Shown: positions 49,181 to 58,303, numbered from the stretch's first letter. The stretch is DNA of 64,000 nucleotides from Peptococcaceae bacterium BRH_c8a (GCA_000961575.1 LADP01000042.1:62001-126000), one strand, 5' to 3'. Translations and numbers: made by a program. The notes: generated by a model not told the origin, from the letters alone.

Positions 49181-50461
49181 ATGACACAGTTATCGAAAGC
49201 CCGGGCGGGCAAAATTACTGCGGAGATGGAAATGGTAGCTGCTCGAGAAAACCTGGACGTGGAGTTTATCCGGGATGGAGTGGCGTCGGGTAGAATCGTT
49301 ATTCCTAAAAACATCAAGCGCAAGGAATTTAATTGCTGCGGCATCGGGCAGGGCCTTAGGATCAAGGTGAACGCTCTTATTGGCACATCTAGTGACCGGG
49401 ACAACATAGAAGTGGAAGCGCGCAAGCTGGCCATCGCCCAGGAGGCAGGGTGCGACGGCGTTATGGATTTGAGTACCGGCGGAAATATCGACGGCATGCG
49501 GCGGCAGACCCTGGCCCAGGCCGGCGTGCCGGTGGGCACCGTGCCGATTTACCAATGTGGCATTGAAGCCATTGAAAAACGGGGCAGTGTTGTGGCTATG
49601 ACGGACGAGGACATGTTTGCAGCCGTGGAAAAACAAGCAGCCCAGGGCGTTGATTTTATGGCTATCCACTGTGCTTTGAATTTCGACGTAATCAAGCGCC
49701 TCAAGGCTACCGGGCGGGTTACGGACGTGGTCAGCAGGGGCGGGGCGTTCCTGACGGGCTGGATGCTGCACAACAACAAAGAAAACCCTTTATATGAGCA
49801 ATTTGACCGCTTACTGAAGATTTTAAAAGCTTATGACGTGACGCTTAGCCTGGGGGATGCGATACGACCCGGTTCCACCGCCGACTCACTGGACGGGGCA
49901 CAATTGCAGGGTTTGATTATCGCTGGCGAACTAGTAGCCAGAGCTCAGGCAGCCGGAGTGCAGGTTATGGTGGAAGGCCCCGGACATGTTCCCATGCACC
50001 ACGTGAAAACTACCATGCTGCTGCAGAAAAATTTATGTCAGGGCGCGCCCTATTTCATATTGGGCACCTTGGCCACTGATGTGGCGCCAGGGTACGACCA
50101 CATAACTTCAGCCATTGGCGGTGCCATAGCCGGAGCGGCCGGCGCAGACTTTATCTGCTACGTAACCCCAGCCGAGCATCTTGGGCTGCCTTCGGAGCAG
50201 GACGTCAAAGACGGGGTCATGGCGGCTCGGGTCGCCGCGCATGCGGCGGACCTGGCCAGGGGAAACAAACAAGCCTGGGCAAAGGACATGCAAATTGCCC
50301 GGGCCCGGGTTGCCCTTGACCTGGACAGGCAAATCGCCCTTGCCATAGACCCCGGAAAAGTTAAAGCAGCTTTAGGCAGCGGGAGCGGCGACCATTGCTG
50401 CGCCGTTTGCGGATCGGACTGCGCGGCGCAGGTGGCGGCCAAATACTTTGGTATTGCCTGA
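49181..50461 (+). CDS. bzaB: Second ThiC-paralogue radical SAM enzyme, BzaA/B type
   Basis: The product is about 426 residues. It keeps VIPKNIKRKE, NALIGTS, MDLSTGGNIDGMRRQTL, PVGTVPIYQ, LSLGDAIRPG, EGPGHVP, YDHI, YVTPAEHLGLP and a terminal CAVCGSDC (CX2CX3C). It is closer to classic ThiC than its neighbour, but has Ala in SLGDA and a shortened cluster spacing. Two ThiC-like genes in tandem behind a B12 riboswitch match bzaAB of acetogens such as Moorella and Eubacterium. The ATG follows CAGGGGTG. No bzaCDE methyltransferases or cobT follow, so unmethylated 5-hydroxybenzimidazole would be the product here. Confidence 0.75.
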   Translation: MTQLSKARAGKITAEMEMVAARENLDVEFIRDGVASGRIVIPKNIKRKEFNCCGIGQGLRIKVNALIGTSSDRDNIEVEARKLAIAQEAGCDGVMDLSTGGNIDGMRRQTLAQAGVPVGTVPIYQCGIEAIEKRGSVVAMTDEDMFAAVEKQAAQGVDFMAIHCALNFDVIKRLKATGRVTDVVSRGGAFLTGWMLHNNKENPLYEQFDRLLKILKAYDVTLSLGDAIRPGSTADSLDGAQLQGLIIAGELVARAQAAGVQVMVEGPGHVPMHHVKTTMLLQKNLCQGAPYFILGTLATDVAPGYDHITSAIGGAIAGAAGADFICYVTPAEHLGLPSEQDVKDGVMAARVAAHAADLARGNKQAWAKDMQIARARVALDLDRQIALAIDPGKVKAALGSGSGDHCCAVCGSDCAAQVAAKYFGIA

Positions 50462-50517
50462 ACTGGAGCTGGGACATCTTTTAAGCGCATTGCAGTTTTA
50501 AAAAATAAAAAAATCAT

Positions 50518-50561
50518 GGCCATCATGCATGACTCCGCTTGGGTGCCACGGCGTGATGGCC
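50518..50561. terminator. Bidirectional terminator between the bza operon and telA
   Basis: GGCCATCATGC pairs with GCGTGATGGCC (one G-T wobble). T-rich DNA follows on both strands. Confidence 0.75.
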
Positions 50562-50593
50562 GGCAGTTTTTACTTACATAGTACTCCGGATAG

Positions 50594-51703
50594 TTAATTA
50601 AGCATTTTCTTATTTTCAAACTCTTCTTTAAAAGCTAGTAATATTTTGCTGTCCTCAACCCTTTTCTTACGCATATCCTCTTGAATTTGCTTGGTTTCTT
50701 CAATGCCTTTAACGATTGTCTCCCATGACTTTTGCAGTGTTTCAATACTAACAAAACTACCGGAAGCCAGTTTGGCGGTCATTTTGGACTGTAAAGCAGT
50801 ATTTTGGGCATTTCTTAAAAGCAGTTCGTTTGTTTTATCATCCAGTGCCTGCATGGCCTTGGCTTGAACCGCCTGTCTCTTAAGCATGATTGATTGGATT
50901 AGGCATTGCTTGAATATGGGCAGTGTAATAATGAAGGCCGAATTTATTTTGCGAATTAAATTATAGTTACCGTTTTGAATGGACTTAATGCTGGGCATGG
51001 TTTGAATAGCGATATTTTCAGCTAATTTTAAATCATGAACCCGTTGCTCCATCATTTCCAACATTTGGTTGGCATTATTTACTGCCAACTGATCAAGCTG
51101 ATTACCACTTTTTTCGGCTTTTTCTTGCATTTGGGGAATTATATTGCTTTTTACTTCGTTAATGGCCAATTCCCCGGCAAAGATGTATTGCTCTAATTGC
51201 TCGTAGTATTCCAGGTTTTTAACAAACATCTCTTCCAGACTAATATTGGTTGTATTGATTTCAGACTCATACTGTTTTAAGGTCACGTAAATCTTATCCA
51301 CTTCATCACCCATGGTATGGTACTTCTTAAACAATGCTTCGATGGAATCTTTGGCCTTGTTAAACAATTTAGTTAAAAGCCCTTGTTTTTTTTCCTCAAA
51401 ATCCTTAATATCGAACTTGTCCATAATCTGGTTAAGCTGAATCAGCATATCTCCGGAATCTTCCACTTTAGTGGTTTCCATGCTGTGCAGAATCTGATCG
51501 GAAAACTTGGCTAATTCCCCAGTAATGCTTGCTCCAAAGGTCATAATTGTACTGGCGTTGTCCAGATCAATTTGTCCCAATATATTATCTACCACCGGGG
51601 AATTTTGGACTTTTTCCGCCACTTCTTGTTTTTGTTTCTCCAAATCGAAAGGAACCACTTCCACTGCCTGTTCGGATTGTTTTTGCGGCCGTGTAATTTT
51701 CAA
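50594..51703 (-). CDS. telA: TelA/YceH family (toxic anion resistance) protein
   Basis: The 369-residue, nearly all-helical protein has TelA hallmarks: SPVVDNILGQIDLDNASTIMTFG, ILHSMETTKVEDSGDML, LEKYIFAGEL-like YIFAGELAINE and IKSIQNGNYNLIRKINSAFIITLPIFKQ. TelA proteins belong to the tellurite/stress (Ter) systems and may act at the membrane; they have no known catalytic site. A TTG start follows AGGAGG and overlaps the previous stop. It forms an operon with the YceG-like gene. AT content is higher than the flanks. Confidence 0.9.
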   Translation of the reverse strand: MKITRPQKQSEQAVEVVPFDLEKQKQEVAEKVQNSPVVDNILGQIDLDNASTIMTFGASITGELAKFSDQILHSMETTKVEDSGDMLIQLNQIMDKFDIKDFEEKKQGLLTKLFNKAKDSIEALFKKYHTMGDEVDKIYVTLKQYESEINTTNISLEEMFVKNLEYYEQLEQYIFAGELAINEVKSNIIPQMQEKAEKSGNQLDQLAVNNANQMLEMMEQRVHDLKLAENIAIQTMPSIKSIQNGNYNLIRKINSAFIITLPIFKQCLIQSIMLKRQAVQAKAMQALDDKTNELLLRNAQNTALQSKMTAKLASGSFVSIETLQKSWETIVKGIEETKQIQEDMRKKRVEDSKILLAFKEEFENKKMLN

Positions 51704-54138
51704 TTAAGTTTCCTCCTTATTTTTTGTGAAAAATTATTTAGGAAAGAACTAAGTTTGTTTTCTTCAACTGGCTTAATAGTAATGTCAGGCGCTTTCAAAT
51801 CCAGATGTACTGCTGGCAACTGATGGACATCCAACAATCCTTCCTTCAAGTTCAGTTCAATGTTGTTATAGTTAGTTGGTGTAAAAATGGCGATATCTAT
51901 TCCGACCAGATTAAGAAAGGCTATAATTATTGCGTCTTCAGCGCTAAAAACATCCTTAGTACCGTCATAAATTACGAGCTTTGGTATATCACCTGGATAA
52001 TCAAAGATTTCGATCAAATTTAATATGCTTTCATCCATGGTCAGGATGGTCATTAATATTTTTAAATGCAATTCTTTACTATTATTAATAAATACATTTG
52101 CTTTAATTAATTCTTCGATCTTGTTGATGATGGATTCTTGTAATGAAGTTCTTAAATACCCGTACTTGTAAAAATTACTATTAAATAGTTTTTCTCTATC
52201 TATTAAGCCGGAATCATTAATTAAAAATGCTGATGCATATAAATCCCGCTTGCTGTAACTTATTTTAGTGAAGGGAACATCGGTTATTACGTGAGTATTC
52301 TTAGTAGTAGCCAGCTTTATATAATCATGCCTATACTGTGCTAACTCCTCATGGGTGCCCTTGATTTTAGCAAAAAGGTTCGGTACATAAACAGTGTTGT
52401 CGACTACTTTAAACTCGGGTCTTATTCTGGCTTCTTCAGACCACAGGATTTGTAGTTCATCATAAGTGGTTCTAAGCGTAACTGGTTTGGTCAAACTATT
52501 CTCAAACTGCCAGGGTTTAAACAACCCTGCATCCCCGTTATAAATAACCTGCTGTATTTCCTGGGATGCATTGTAGGCAACGGTAGCTTTTCTAACTTTT
52601 CGTTCTTGCTTCGGAAACTGCTCCAATTCTGTACTAAGCTCATTTTGGATTAGTTTTGTGTGTTCTTGCTTAGCATCGATTTGTTTAAAAATATCATCTT
52701 TTTGGATATCAGAGTTAATATATAAAATATCACAACCAATTTTTGAGAAATAAATTAACAGGCATATCTCATGGGTTTTAATGTCTCCATAATATAAAAT
52801 TTGCGGGCTATCTCTAAAATCAAATGATTTATACAAACATTTAAAGTAATTATTAATCCAGCCAATCATTTTAAGTGCAAAATTTTCTAATTTCGATATA
52901 CTACTATCGGGCTCCAGTCTAGCAAACAAATTCATTACATCCATAAAAGCTGTTTTTATGGTATTGTTTAATGGCTGGCTTATGGTATTAGGCAAAATAT
53001 CGGCATTGGTTATTTTGTTTATTAAAAAATCCTTTGCACTGCCATAAAACAGTGTTGTCTTGGCATGCTGCAATTTAGACCTGTAAATAGAAATTTCATT
53101 ATTTCCAGGTATAGCTAATGGATTTGTTAATCTAATAAATCCATTTTGCCTGTTCCTTAAAGCTTTATCCAGTAGGTAAAGGTTATTGTAATATTCATCA
53201 ACTGCCAGCGCATCTTTCCCTTTTATGCCAATGTATCTATAAAAATATACCGGCACAATTGGCGCTGGATGGCCAAGGTAGCCACTTCTTTTAATTAACG
53301 GTACCCGTATGTCTTTTATTATGTCGTTGGAACTTTTAAGTTTAACAACAGCGAAACAACCCGTGGTGAGCACTACCTGGCTCAATTGCTCCATATTGAC
53401 CGGCTGTATAGGTTTACTAATTACTTTTATTGGCGGGCTGCTGAGCTTAATTTTAATCTTTTCTTCCTTGAGCATGGAGAACCGGTTATTATTGTCTACT
53501 TTTCGATATCCTTGATCGGAGTAAGGGTTGATATATAAAACATCGCAACCGATTTGGGATAACAAAATCAAGAAGTATACCGGGTGTTTTTTTATGTCAC
53601 CGTAATATAGTATTTTGGGATTCCATGGGGATTTGGTTTGCATGAGACTTGGGATATACTCATGTATCCAAAGGATTAACTTGGAAACAAAATTTTTAAT
53701 CATGCCTGCGTTGGCAGTCTTTTCTTCCTTTAGATACTTGTCTAGGACAATTTTAAAAGAATTTTTTATTTCCACGGCAGGTACGGGGAATAAGTTGGCC
53801 ATTTCGATAATATTACATAAATTTTCTACCTGCGAACTATTAGCAGAAACTTCTAGTGAGGCAAAGGTTTTATTTATTTTGTCAGTTAGTTGTTCATTAA
53901 AAGGAATTGGAATTTTCTCGATAAAATATAGATAAAGATTACCCAAGTTAACTAGTTTTTGATTCAGCAGGGCTGTTTTATTGATAAAGTCTGTCTGGTT
54001 GTTGAAACCTACGATCCTATAAAAGTAAATATACTTTTTGTCTTTATCCTGGGAACGTTCTTTTAACGGCACCAGTATATCGTTATAGATGTCGTTTGAT
54101 TTTTTTAAAATAATAAGTTCATTTCGATTAATTTCCAT
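51700..54138 (-). CDS. Large YceG-like protein with three repeated units (Ter-associated biosynthetic module)
   Basis: The product is about 812 residues. Unit 1 (about 1-245) and unit 2 (about 255-500) are clear repeats: ILKKSNDIYNDILVPLKERS matches KLKSSNDIIKDIRVPLIKRS, and KILYYGDIKKHPVYFLILLS matches QILYYGDIKTHEICLLIYFS. Unit 3 (about 530-812) has a diverged form with KLVIYDG and AIIIAFLNLVGIDIAIFTP. This is like Bacillus YceG, partner of TelA/YceH in the predicted Ter biosynthetic module, but larger. No enzymatic motif can be named. It has no signal peptide. The ATG at 54138 is preferred but 54159 is possible. Confidence 0.7.
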   Translation of the reverse strand: MEINRNELIILKKSNDIYNDILVPLKERSQDKDKKYIYFYRIVGFNNQTDFINKTALLNQKLVNLGNLYLYFIEKIPIPFNEQLTDKINKTFASLEVSANSSQVENLCNIIEMANLFPVPAVEIKNSFKIVLDKYLKEEKTANAGMIKNFVSKLILWIHEYIPSLMQTKSPWNPKILYYGDIKKHPVYFLILLSQIGCDVLYINPYSDQGYRKVDNNNRFSMLKEEKIKIKLSSPPIKVISKPIQPVNMEQLSQVVLTTGCFAVVKLKSSNDIIKDIRVPLIKRSGYLGHPAPIVPVYFYRYIGIKGKDALAVDEYYNNLYLLDKALRNRQNGFIRLTNPLAIPGNNEISIYRSKLQHAKTTLFYGSAKDFLINKITNADILPNTISQPLNNTIKTAFMDVMNLFARLEPDSSISKLENFALKMIGWINNYFKCLYKSFDFRDSPQILYYGDIKTHEICLLIYFSKIGCDILYINSDIQKDDIFKQIDAKQEHTKLIQNELSTELEQFPKQERKVRKATVAYNASQEIQQVIYNGDAGLFKPWQFENSLTKPVTLRTTYDELQILWSEEARIRPEFKVVDNTVYVPNLFAKIKGTHEELAQYRHDYIKLATTKNTHVITDVPFTKISYSKRDLYASAFLINDSGLIDREKLFNSNFYKYGYLRTSLQESIINKIEELIKANVFINNSKELHLKILMTILTMDESILNLIEIFDYPGDIPKLVIYDGTKDVFSAEDAIIIAFLNLVGIDIAIFTPTNYNNIELNLKEGLLDVHQLPAVHLDLKAPDITIKPVEENKLSSFLNNFSQKIRRKLN

Positions 54139-54159
54139 CCAGAAAACATGCCCTTTCAT

Positions 54160-54482
54160 TATAATAATTCGGATGTATACCCCTATTATAATAGTTTAGC
54201 GATTTGAAAACAAACAACCAAAAAAACGCAATTCCTGGTAGCACATTTGAACCAGGTTGAAAATAATATAATTCCCAGTGCGTAGCATATTCCTGCTTTC
54301 AAAAGGCACAAGAAACAAGGAAGATGATTCCAGATTGTTTTTTCTAACCATACCACCGTTACTTGAATCATACCGGAACTTTTGCTTGTTCGGGTGCGTC
54401 TTATAAGAAACGACAATAAATCGGTTAATTAGCAAGCACAGGTATTAAAAAAGACGGCTTAATTTTCGGGAGGTATAGGTTG
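54160..54482. other. Intergenic region, no gene recognised
   Basis: About 320 AT-rich bases between the YceG-like gene (minus) and the NamZ-like gene (plus). Overlapping short frames around 54186-54435 on the minus strand give no family pattern and no ribosome site, so they are treated as chance. It must hold both divergent promoters. I see no clear repeat. Confidence 0.5.
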
Positions 54483-56057
54483 GTGAAAAAAATTATTGTT
54501 TTAGTTATGGCTACTGTTGTATTGGCAATGATGCTGGCGCCGGGCGCTGTCCTGGCGGACACGCCAAAGGTAAAATTGGGCAACGAGGTGCTGCTCGATA
54601 AGTACCGTCACCTTATCGATGGTAAAAAAGTAGGTCTGGTGACCAACCATACCGGGGTGAACAGTAAGGGAGTTAGCGTCATTGACGTGCTGGCGAAGGA
54701 TCCCAGGGTTAACCTAGTGGCCCTATACGGGCCGGAACACGGTATCGACGGCAAAGCCAGTGCCGGTACTTACGTGGCTTCTTATACCCACCCTGCGCTG
54801 GGGATCCCGGTCTACAGTCTATACGGGTCTACCAGGAAACCTACAGCAGAGATGTTAAAGAATATTGACGTACTGTTATTTGACATTCAGGACATTGGTT
54901 CCAGGACATACACTTACATGTCCACCTTGAATTATTGCATGATAGCGGCCAAGGAAAACGGCAAACAGGTAATCGTGCTGGATCGGCCCAACCCGGTAGG
55001 CGGTGTGATTGTAGACGGCCCGGTGCTGGATGAGGGTTTCGAAACCTTTGTGGGGGTGGATAACCTGCCCATGGCCCACGGCATGACTGCCGGTGAATTG
55101 GCTAAGTTCTATAATCGGCAAATCGATGCCGATGTAAAAGTGATTCCCATGGAGGGCTGGACAAGGGAGATGGTATTCCAGGATACCGGGCTGCCCTGGG
55201 TTCCTACATCGCCAAACATTCCGGATCTGGATTCGCTGTTCGGCTATATGGCCACCGGCCTGGGTGAGGGCACAGGTATTTACCAGGGTGACAAGTTCAA
55301 GTGGATCGGCGGTAAAGGGATTGATGCCCATCAATTTGCCGGGTTAATGAACGGGGCTGGTTTACCCGGTGTGACCTTTGTACCCGAGTACAAGGGCGAA
55401 GCCGGCGGGGTGCGGCTGAATATTACCGATTATCACAAATTTAACCCAGCTAAGTCTGGTTTTTATGCCCTAGCCTACGCTCACTCTCTGAATAATTTTC
55501 AGGTGCCCAAAAGTAAGAGCAGCAGCATGAAGGACATGGTGATGTTTGAAAAAATTATGGGTTCTACAAAAGTGGGGCAGTGGCTGGAACAGGGTCTGAC
55601 CCCCCGGCAGTTTGTAGAAAAATACACTCCGGCTTTAGACCGGTTCAAGGAAGAGAGAAAGCAGCACCTTATTTACGGCTCTAATACGTCTCCTAGTCCC
55701 GGCGGCCAGTCGGAGATTCTCGTATACGTTGGGGGCAACCAGGTGCTTTTTGACTCCCCGCCTTTCGTAGACGACAGCAGCCGGTTAATGGTGCCACTGC
55801 GGGCTATAACCGAAGCCATGGGCGCTATTGTCCAATATGACGAACTCACCAGGGAAATTTTCATCAGCGGGCGTGGCACATCGGTACTGTTCACTTTGAA
55901 CAGCAGAACCGCCGTGGTAGACGGGGTGCATAAAACAATGGACACCACACCGGTGATTAAAAACAGTCGCACCATGGTACCCGCTCGCTACGTGGGCGAA
56001 TTCCTCGGTGCACAGGTAGACTGGATTCCCAGCCAGCGCGTAGTCAAAATCAACTAA
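54483..56057 (+). CDS. NamZ-like exo-N-acetylmuramidase (DUF1343) with C-terminal stalk domain
   Basis: The product is about 524 residues. A signal peptide (about 1-24, ending in VLADT) is followed by the DUF1343 domain (about 35-385): KKVGLVTNHTGV, LYGPEHGIDG, FDIQDIGSRTYTYMSTL, LDRPNPVGG. NamZ (YbbC) removes N-acetylmuramic acid from peptidoglycan fragments. The C-terminal part (about 415-524) is a copper-amine-oxidase N-like stalk domain (RLMVPLRAITEAMGA, TMVPARYVGEFLGA), as in the L,D-transpeptidase at 22.2 kb. The GTG is favoured over the TTG one codon earlier. Confidence 0.88.
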   Translation: MKKIIVLVMATVVLAMMLAPGAVLADTPKVKLGNEVLLDKYRHLIDGKKVGLVTNHTGVNSKGVSVIDVLAKDPRVNLVALYGPEHGIDGKASAGTYVASYTHPALGIPVYSLYGSTRKPTAEMLKNIDVLLFDIQDIGSRTYTYMSTLNYCMIAAKENGKQVIVLDRPNPVGGVIVDGPVLDEGFETFVGVDNLPMAHGMTAGELAKFYNRQIDADVKVIPMEGWTREMVFQDTGLPWVPTSPNIPDLDSLFGYMATGLGEGTGIYQGDKFKWIGGKGIDAHQFAGLMNGAGLPGVTFVPEYKGEAGGVRLNITDYHKFNPAKSGFYALAYAHSLNNFQVPKSKSSSMKDMVMFEKIMGSTKVGQWLEQGLTPRQFVEKYTPALDRFKEERKQHLIYGSNTSPSPGGQSEILVYVGGNQVLFDSPPFVDDSSRLMVPLRAITEAMGAIVQYDELTREIFISGRGTSVLFTLNSRTAVVDGVHKTMDTTPVIKNSRTMVPARYVGEFLGAQVDWIPSQRVVKIN

Positions 56058-56061
56058 ATTA

Positions 56062-56138
56062 AGGGGGTCAGGCCTGTCGTAACTATACTAACTATAAATT
56101 GTTTATAGTTAGTATAGTTACGACAGGCTTGACCCCCT
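56062..56138. repeat. 77-bp near-perfect palindrome, GGGGTCAGGC family
   Basis: Two 37-base arms with only one mismatch face each other across a 3-base spacer. The arms start with AGGGGGTCAGGC and run through GTAACTATACTAACTATAAA. It lies between convergent genes. The GGGGTCAGG core is shared with 19267-19302 and 25651-25660. It resembles REP/BIME sequences mobilised by RAYT transposases, though no such gene is in the window. Confidence 0.85.
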
Positions 56139-56139
56139 C

Positions 56140-56988
56140 TTATTGGGACAGAATTTGTTTGGCCCGGGCTACGATGGGGGCCTCCACCATTTGGCCATCC
56201 AGTTGGATAACGCCGGCTCCTGCGGCTTTTGCTTCCTCGTAGGCGGCCACTATTTTTTTTGCTGCGGCCACTTCATCCGCGGTGGGGCTGAACACATCCA
56301 GTACAGGTTGTACCTGGGCCGGATGAATCACCATTTTGCCCTGGAAACCCATTTTCCTGGCTCTTTTGGCGTCTTCCCGCAGGGTGTCGGTGTCTTTGAT
56401 AAAGGGGCAGACAGTATCCAGCGGCGGTTCGATGCCTGCAGCCCGGGAAGCGTTAACCAGTTTGGCGCGGGCGTAAAACAGCTCGGTCCCGTCCCCGGAA
56501 TAGCTGGTCCAAATGTCTGCAGTGTAGTCGTTGCCGCCAAAAGCCAGTCTTTTTACCCTGGGGCAGGCCGAGGCAATGGCGCCCGCGTTTTCGATACCGC
56601 GGGCGCTTTCAATAAAAGGCACGAGTTCCGTGCTACCGTGTACCAGACCCCGCTCCTCTTCCAACAGCCCCGTGAGCCAGCTCACCTTTCGCACGTCTTC
56701 TGCGGTTTCGGCCTTGGCGAGCATAATTCCGGCCAGGCCGGCGCGAACCACTATCTGCAAATCCTGCAGCCCGTGTCTGGTTTCCACGCCGTTAATCCGT
56801 ACATATGTGGGTGGTAACCCGGGTGATTGGAACACTTCTTGCACCACCTGTCTGGCCCGTCCCTTTTCGGTCGGGGCTACGGCATCTTCTAAATCCAGGA
56901 TAACGGCATCGGCACCCAGGGAAAAAGCTTTATCGATTTTTCTCCGGTCCACGCCGGGAACAAATAAAAGGCATCTTAGCAGGGTCAT
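56140..56988 (-). CDS. CitE-like HpcH/HpaI aldolase-family lyase
   Basis: The product is about 282 residues. The CitE fold is seen in FVPGVDRRKIDKAFSLGADAVILDLEDAV, TYVRINGVET, FIESARGIENAGAIA, RLAFGGNDYTADI and KMVIHPAQVQPV. The acidic residues of DLEDAV and GGNDYT bind Mg. The family includes citrate lyase beta subunits, malyl-CoA and citramalyl-CoA lyases. No citD or citF lies nearby, so it is a stand-alone CoA-ester lyase. The ATG at 56988 is preferred; one lies 12 bases upstream. Confidence 0.85.
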   Translation of the reverse strand: MTLLRCLLFVPGVDRRKIDKAFSLGADAVILDLEDAVAPTEKGRARQVVQEVFQSPGLPPTYVRINGVETRHGLQDLQIVVRAGLAGIMLAKAETAEDVRKVSWLTGLLEEERGLVHGSTELVPFIESARGIENAGAIASACPRVKRLAFGGNDYTADIWTSYSGDGTELFYARAKLVNASRAAGIEPPLDTVCPFIKDTDTLREDAKRARKMGFQGKMVIHPAQVQPVLDVFSPTADEVAAAKKIVAAYEEAKAAGAGVIQLDGQMVEAPIVARAKQILSQ

Positions 56989-57084
56989 GTGACTTTCCAT
57001 CCTTCCCGTGGTAAAATTGGTTAATATTATTGTTCGCTGGACATGTTTCTATTCCTGTTTTACATGGACGGGAGGTTTTTTAGT

Positions 57085-58086
57085 ATGCCGGACATTGCTT
57101 ATGACAAGGTACTTAGCTTCCTGGCAGAAAAAGAGACGTCTGACTCGGGCAGTGATGATTTGGCCGGGCTTCACGACATTATGCTTATGTGCCGGGACGG
57201 CTTTATGGCCGAGGTTACTCGGAGGCAGGTTAAGAATATTGTGCCTGAGGTTTTGGAAGAGGAAGAGGACGAAGACGAGGAACGGGTGCTGGGTGAATTG
57301 CGCCGATTGCCCAAAGGTGGCGTAATTGTCAGCGATGATGGCCGTGAGGTATTTGTTCCCGAGGTGTGGGTTCGTAACCTGGGTATGGATCACGGAGACA
57401 TTGTTTCCGCAGTTCCGCTGGGCATGATTGGCCAGTCTCCGCTGTTTGAATTTACCGTTGAGGAACGCCGGGGGTTGGATTATGAATCTGACCGGGTCAG
57501 TGTGATTGGACCTGTTGCATCGCATAGTGGCGAATGGTTCGTCTACAGCGAGGAAGAGGAAGAACTAATTACGCTAAAACCTAAAGAAGTGCGCAGTTTG
57601 GGGCTATACGAAGGTGATCTGGTAGAAGTGGCTTACCCGGCCGGGGATTTATCCGCTGCCCGGGTGGCCTGGAAATTTGACCCGGACGATCCGTACCTGG
57701 ACGATCTAGCACCGGGTCCCGGGCCCCGCAAACGCCTAGCTAAAAAGCAACCGCCCAGAGACGTAGCCGACCCGGTGCTGGCCGGTAAAACAGTACTGGT
57801 AGTGGGCGGCGACCTGTACAAGGATGCCTACCGACTAAACTTTGAACGCCGGGGGGCCAAACTACTCTGGGAGACCGGTTTCCAGGGCGGTCAGGGCAAA
57901 AACATTGAATCCAAGGTGCGGTCGGCGGACGTGGCGGTGCTGGTTACGGATATGGCCTCACATCGCTTGCCGGATATAGAGTCTATGTGCAAAAGACACC
58001 GCAAACCTTTTGTCTACGCATCATCCCGGGGTTCGTCCGGTGTGGTGCGGTCTAGCCAGCAGGCCTTGATTAAAAGTGGCAAATAA
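57085..58086 (+). CDS. DUF2325 domain protein with acidic N-terminal region
   Basis: The product is about 333 residues. The N-terminal part is helical and acidic (LEEEEDEDEERVLGEL near 60-75), followed by a middle beta-rich part (VWVRNLGMDHGDIVSAVPL). The C-terminal 105 residues are a DUF2325 domain: VLVVGGDLYKDAYRLNFERRG, ADVAVLVTDMASHR and FVYASSRGSSGVV. The function of DUF2325 is unknown; it resembles a Rossmann-like ligand domain. The ATG behind GGGAGG is taken. I do not recognise the N-terminal region. Confidence 0.65.
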   Translation: MPDIAYDKVLSFLAEKETSDSGSDDLAGLHDIMLMCRDGFMAEVTRRQVKNIVPEVLEEEEDEDEERVLGELRRLPKGGVIVSDDGREVFVPEVWVRNLGMDHGDIVSAVPLGMIGQSPLFEFTVEERRGLDYESDRVSVIGPVASHSGEWFVYSEEEEELITLKPKEVRSLGLYEGDLVEVAYPAGDLSAARVAWKFDPDDPYLDDLAPGPGPRKRLAKKQPPRDVADPVLAGKTVLVVGGDLYKDAYRLNFERRGAKLLWETGFQGGQGKNIESKVRSADVAVLVTDMASHRLPDIESMCKRHRKPFVYASSRGSSGVVRSSQQALIKSGK

Positions 58087-58098
58087 ACACAAAAAAAG

Positions 58099-58136
58099 AG
58101 CGCGCTCAATTATTTTCTAGGATGCGCGTTTTTTTG
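58099..58136 (+). terminator. Terminator after the DUF2325 gene
   Basis: AGCGCGC pairs with GCGCG(T) around a loop and is followed by TTTTTTT. Confidence 0.65.
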
Positions 58137-58303
58137 TGCCATTTATCAAGTTTGATCTAATTTGTAATTAGGTTATATTTTTAAGGAGGTAACAATTTTT
58201 ATATTATAAAAGAGGATATTTACCTGTAATGGTAGAAATTTCTCGTTAGTTTTTTTTACACTTGGTGATTATTATCCTGCACGGAACAAGGAAGGTGTTG
58301 ACC

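Noticed and set aside
54186-54435. Two short minus-strand frames between the YceG-like and NamZ-like genes
   Set aside because: They are in different frames with basic, low-complexity products and no ribosome site.
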